NCBI GenBank assembly: GCA_023412195.1
Contig: JAEYNZ010000073.1
Span: 1-7,731 of the forward strand
DNA length: 7,731 nt
Source: Bacteroidota bacterium
GTDB lineage: Bacteria; Bacteroidota; Bacteroidia; Bacteroidales; Prolixibacteraceae
Reading direction: 5' to 3'
Position numbers and translations under genes: made by a program. Shown piece after piece: positions 6,534-7,731 of the stretch (position 1 is its first letter; every line of letters starts with the position of its first letter). The notes under the pieces are model-generated. The model had not been told where the DNA came from. It saw only the letters and a list, made by a program, of their open reading frames with translations, and made no database searches.

Positions 6534-7731
6534 CGACTTACTGTCAATAGTTGAAGAGTTATCCTTATCATCAGCCAGAGGCGATTCTCCACAATTAATT
6601 CCCAGATGTTTATTAAATACCGGACCGCCATTAACTCCCTGAGGATCGCTGCACCAGCAGACTGCTTCACAGGTTACGGCATGAACGATGATATAAACAT
6701 CGCCTGAGACATCTGTGAAATTAACTGTTATTCCAGTTGCACTGTTCAGATTGCTGTTTACGAACGTATACTGTCCCGGAGCTACTGTCTGTTCAGTCTT
6801 CTTTCCTTGTTTAATTTCAGGATACATTTCACATCCCACATAAATGTGTGCTTCATTCAACACATAACCATCGTGCATGATGTATTCAACTGAAATCTGG
6901 CCACCAAAATACCTGATTTCAACTGTTCCAACTTCCGTACCTTTATTGATGTCGCACTGTGCGGCACCGGCATAAAGCGGCAGGTAATAAGTTTCTGTTG
7001 ATTCAGTAATCTTATTGGTCCAGCCCCAGCGGTTAAATCCATCGTCAAGGAAACACCTGGCATTATTGTCTTTTAACTTAGCGAAGGCAGTTTCACAATT
7101 GCCGTACTTATTGGTTTCACGGGTTACATAAACGATCACTTCATCAGCCGGATTACCACATTCATCAGTTACATTAAATGTGTATGACCAAGTAATCGTA
7201 CATTCGGTTTCGCTGTACCATACGCCATATGCCTTCAGATCGCCACCCTCGTCACAATTGTCAGTCCATGTTGCCATCAGATATTCAGGCAGCGGTTCGT
7301 TGCAGATGGTGTAGTTGGATGGGGCGTGGATGACCGGTGCAATGATATCTGGTTCAATTTTGAAGTCTGCAGAAAACATTATTGGATCTATGCACTTATC
7401 TGAAATTGTCCATGTTACGGTAACAACTCCGCCACAAAAATCAGGTAAATCACCATAGTCCACTTCTATTTTTGGATTGCAGCCTCCGCTTATTTTAGCT
7501 TCCTCCTCAGCCTCAATCAACCAGGCATTGAATGCAACAAGCACTTCATCATCATTAACAAAGGAACATGCTATATTTTCCTTATCTAGCGGAATTATAT
7601 AGCTAACTTCCGATGGGGCTGGTACCGTAAAGGTGGCACTTCCGGTGATCGGTGTTACCAGACAGTAGTCGCTAATTTCAAAGTAAACCGTTACTTCTCC
7701 TCCACAGGCTGCCGGGGCTACAGGTTCGCCA
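6276..7731 (-). CDS. Large secreted Cys-rich Ig-like repeat protein with type A T9SS sorting domain (5' partial)
   Basis: Partial CDS. On the minus strand the frame is open from 7730 to the TAG at 6278-6276 (484 residues visible). The GTG at 7544 is internal, and the open frame continues to the window edge without a stop. Visible order: two copies of a roughly 90-residue Cys-rich Ig-like module (CGG-x-VTV-x-x-x-ISD-x-C; linker with AFNAWL and SGGC), an HYR-like unit (TWTDNC, NVTDECGNPA), a conserved domain of unknown function (FNRWGWTN, LYAGAAQCD, GYVLNEAHIYVG), a short Asp/Ser linker, and a Por_Secre_tail domain. It is very likely exported by the T9SS and attached to the surface or released. 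I do not know its binding target. It is convergent with the tRNA and has no porP/sprF partner in view. Confidence 0.9.
   Translation of the reverse strand, partial: GEPVAPAACGGEVTVYFEISDYCLVTPITGSATFTVPAPSEVSYIIPLDKENIACSFVNDDEVLVAFNAWLIEAEEEAKISGGCNPKIEVDYGDLPDFCGGVVTVTWTISDKCIDPIMFSADFKIEPDIIAPVIHAPSNYTICNEPLPEYLMATWTDNCDEGGDLKAYGVWYSETECTITWSYTFNVTDECGNPADEVIVYVTRETNKYGNCETAFAKLKDNNARCFLDDGFNRWGWTNKITESTETYYLPLYAGAAQCDINKGTEVGTVEIRYFGGQISVEYIMHDGYVLNEAHIYVGCEMYPEIKQGKKTEQTVAPGQYTFVNSNLNSATGITVNFTDVSGDVYIIVHAVTCEAVCWCSDPQGVNGGPVFNKHLGINCGESPLADDKDNSSTIDSKSLQLKVYPNPFSSKVFFEFTSPKDARARLEISNALGQRTVVLMDKTVKKGVKNRIEYTPVNMITGILTYKLIIDDSVQTGRLVYRK
6671..7106 (-). other. Conserved extracellular domain of unknown function
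   Basis: About 145 residues contain CFLDDGFNRWGWTN, YLPLYAGAAQCDINKGTEVG, a GYVLNEAHIYVG strand, TVAPGQYTF and a closing IIVHAVTC strand. The alternating hydrophobic pattern suggests a beta-sandwich, and several Cys may form disulfides. The motif set looks familiar from repeat-rich Bacteroidota proteins, but I cannot assign a family name or function. Confidence 0.55.
7340..7731 (-). repeat. Tandem 90-residue Cys-rich Ig-like modules
   Basis: Reading on the minus strand, AACGGEVTVYFEISDYC followed by ATFTVPAP (starting near 7706) recurs 270 bp later as DFCGGVVTVTWTISDKC followed by ADFKIEPD (near 7436). Between them lies a stretch with an AFNAWL helix-like motif and SGGC. The period is 90 codons. 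The two copies are related in protein but not near-identical in DNA. Similar modules occur many times in other large Bacteroidota surface proteins (from memory). Confidence 0.75.

Noticed and set aside
7542..7544. GTG at 7544 as start of the right surface-protein gene
   Set aside because: The upstream frame to 7730 has no stop and contains an earlier copy of the same Ig-like module.

Overview
The window looks like chromosomal DNA of a member of the Bacteroidota. Two separate type IX secretion system (T9SS) sorting domains, a PorP/SprF-family membrane protein, Bacteroidota-type -7 promoter elements (TAnnTTTG) and moderate-to-low GC all point there. I cannot name a genus from sequence alone; a Bacteroidales-like or related uncultured lineage is only a guess.

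Layout. (1) Positions 2-3388 (+) are the 3' part of a giant cell-surface protein gene. It has eight HYR or HYR-like Ig-fold repeats, four Big_9/cadherin-like repeats, and a type B T9SS sorting domain (gliding-motility-associated C-terminal domain, CHU_C). The reading frame is open to the left edge, so the N-terminus and signal peptide lie outside. The first two repeats are a near-perfect 243-bp-period DNA duplication whose only differences are synonymous. (2) 19 bp downstream, 3408-4358 (+) encodes a PorP/SprF-family outer-membrane protein, the usual genetic partner of type B substrates. (3) A hairpin terminator at 4383-4430 lies between convergent genes and overlaps the 3' end of the first minus-strand gene. 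(4) On the minus strand, 5785 to 4381 is a tightly coupled three-gene operon: HD-domain phosphohydrolase, YjbQ/UPF0047 protein, and a BFD-like [2Fe-2S] protein. Each stop codon shares one base with the next start codon. (5) 6022-6093 (+) is a tRNA-Arg with anticodon CCG, with its own -7 element and a strong hairpin terminator. (6) From the right edge to 6276 (-) is the C-terminal part of a second large secreted protein, with tandem Cys-rich Ig-like modules, a conserved domain I cannot name, and a type A T9SS sorting domain (Por_Secre_tail). This frame is also open to the window edge.

How it fits together: the left pair is probably a secretion cassette in which the PorP/SprF protein helps deliver or anchor the repeat-rich substrate. 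The right gene is an independent T9SS cargo using the other sorting-domain class. The middle operon and tRNA are housekeeping-like and unrelated to the surface proteins. I found no CRISPR array, transposase, phage gene or defence system. The 236-bp gap (5786-6021) and the 182-bp gap (6094-6275) hold only the regulatory elements listed.
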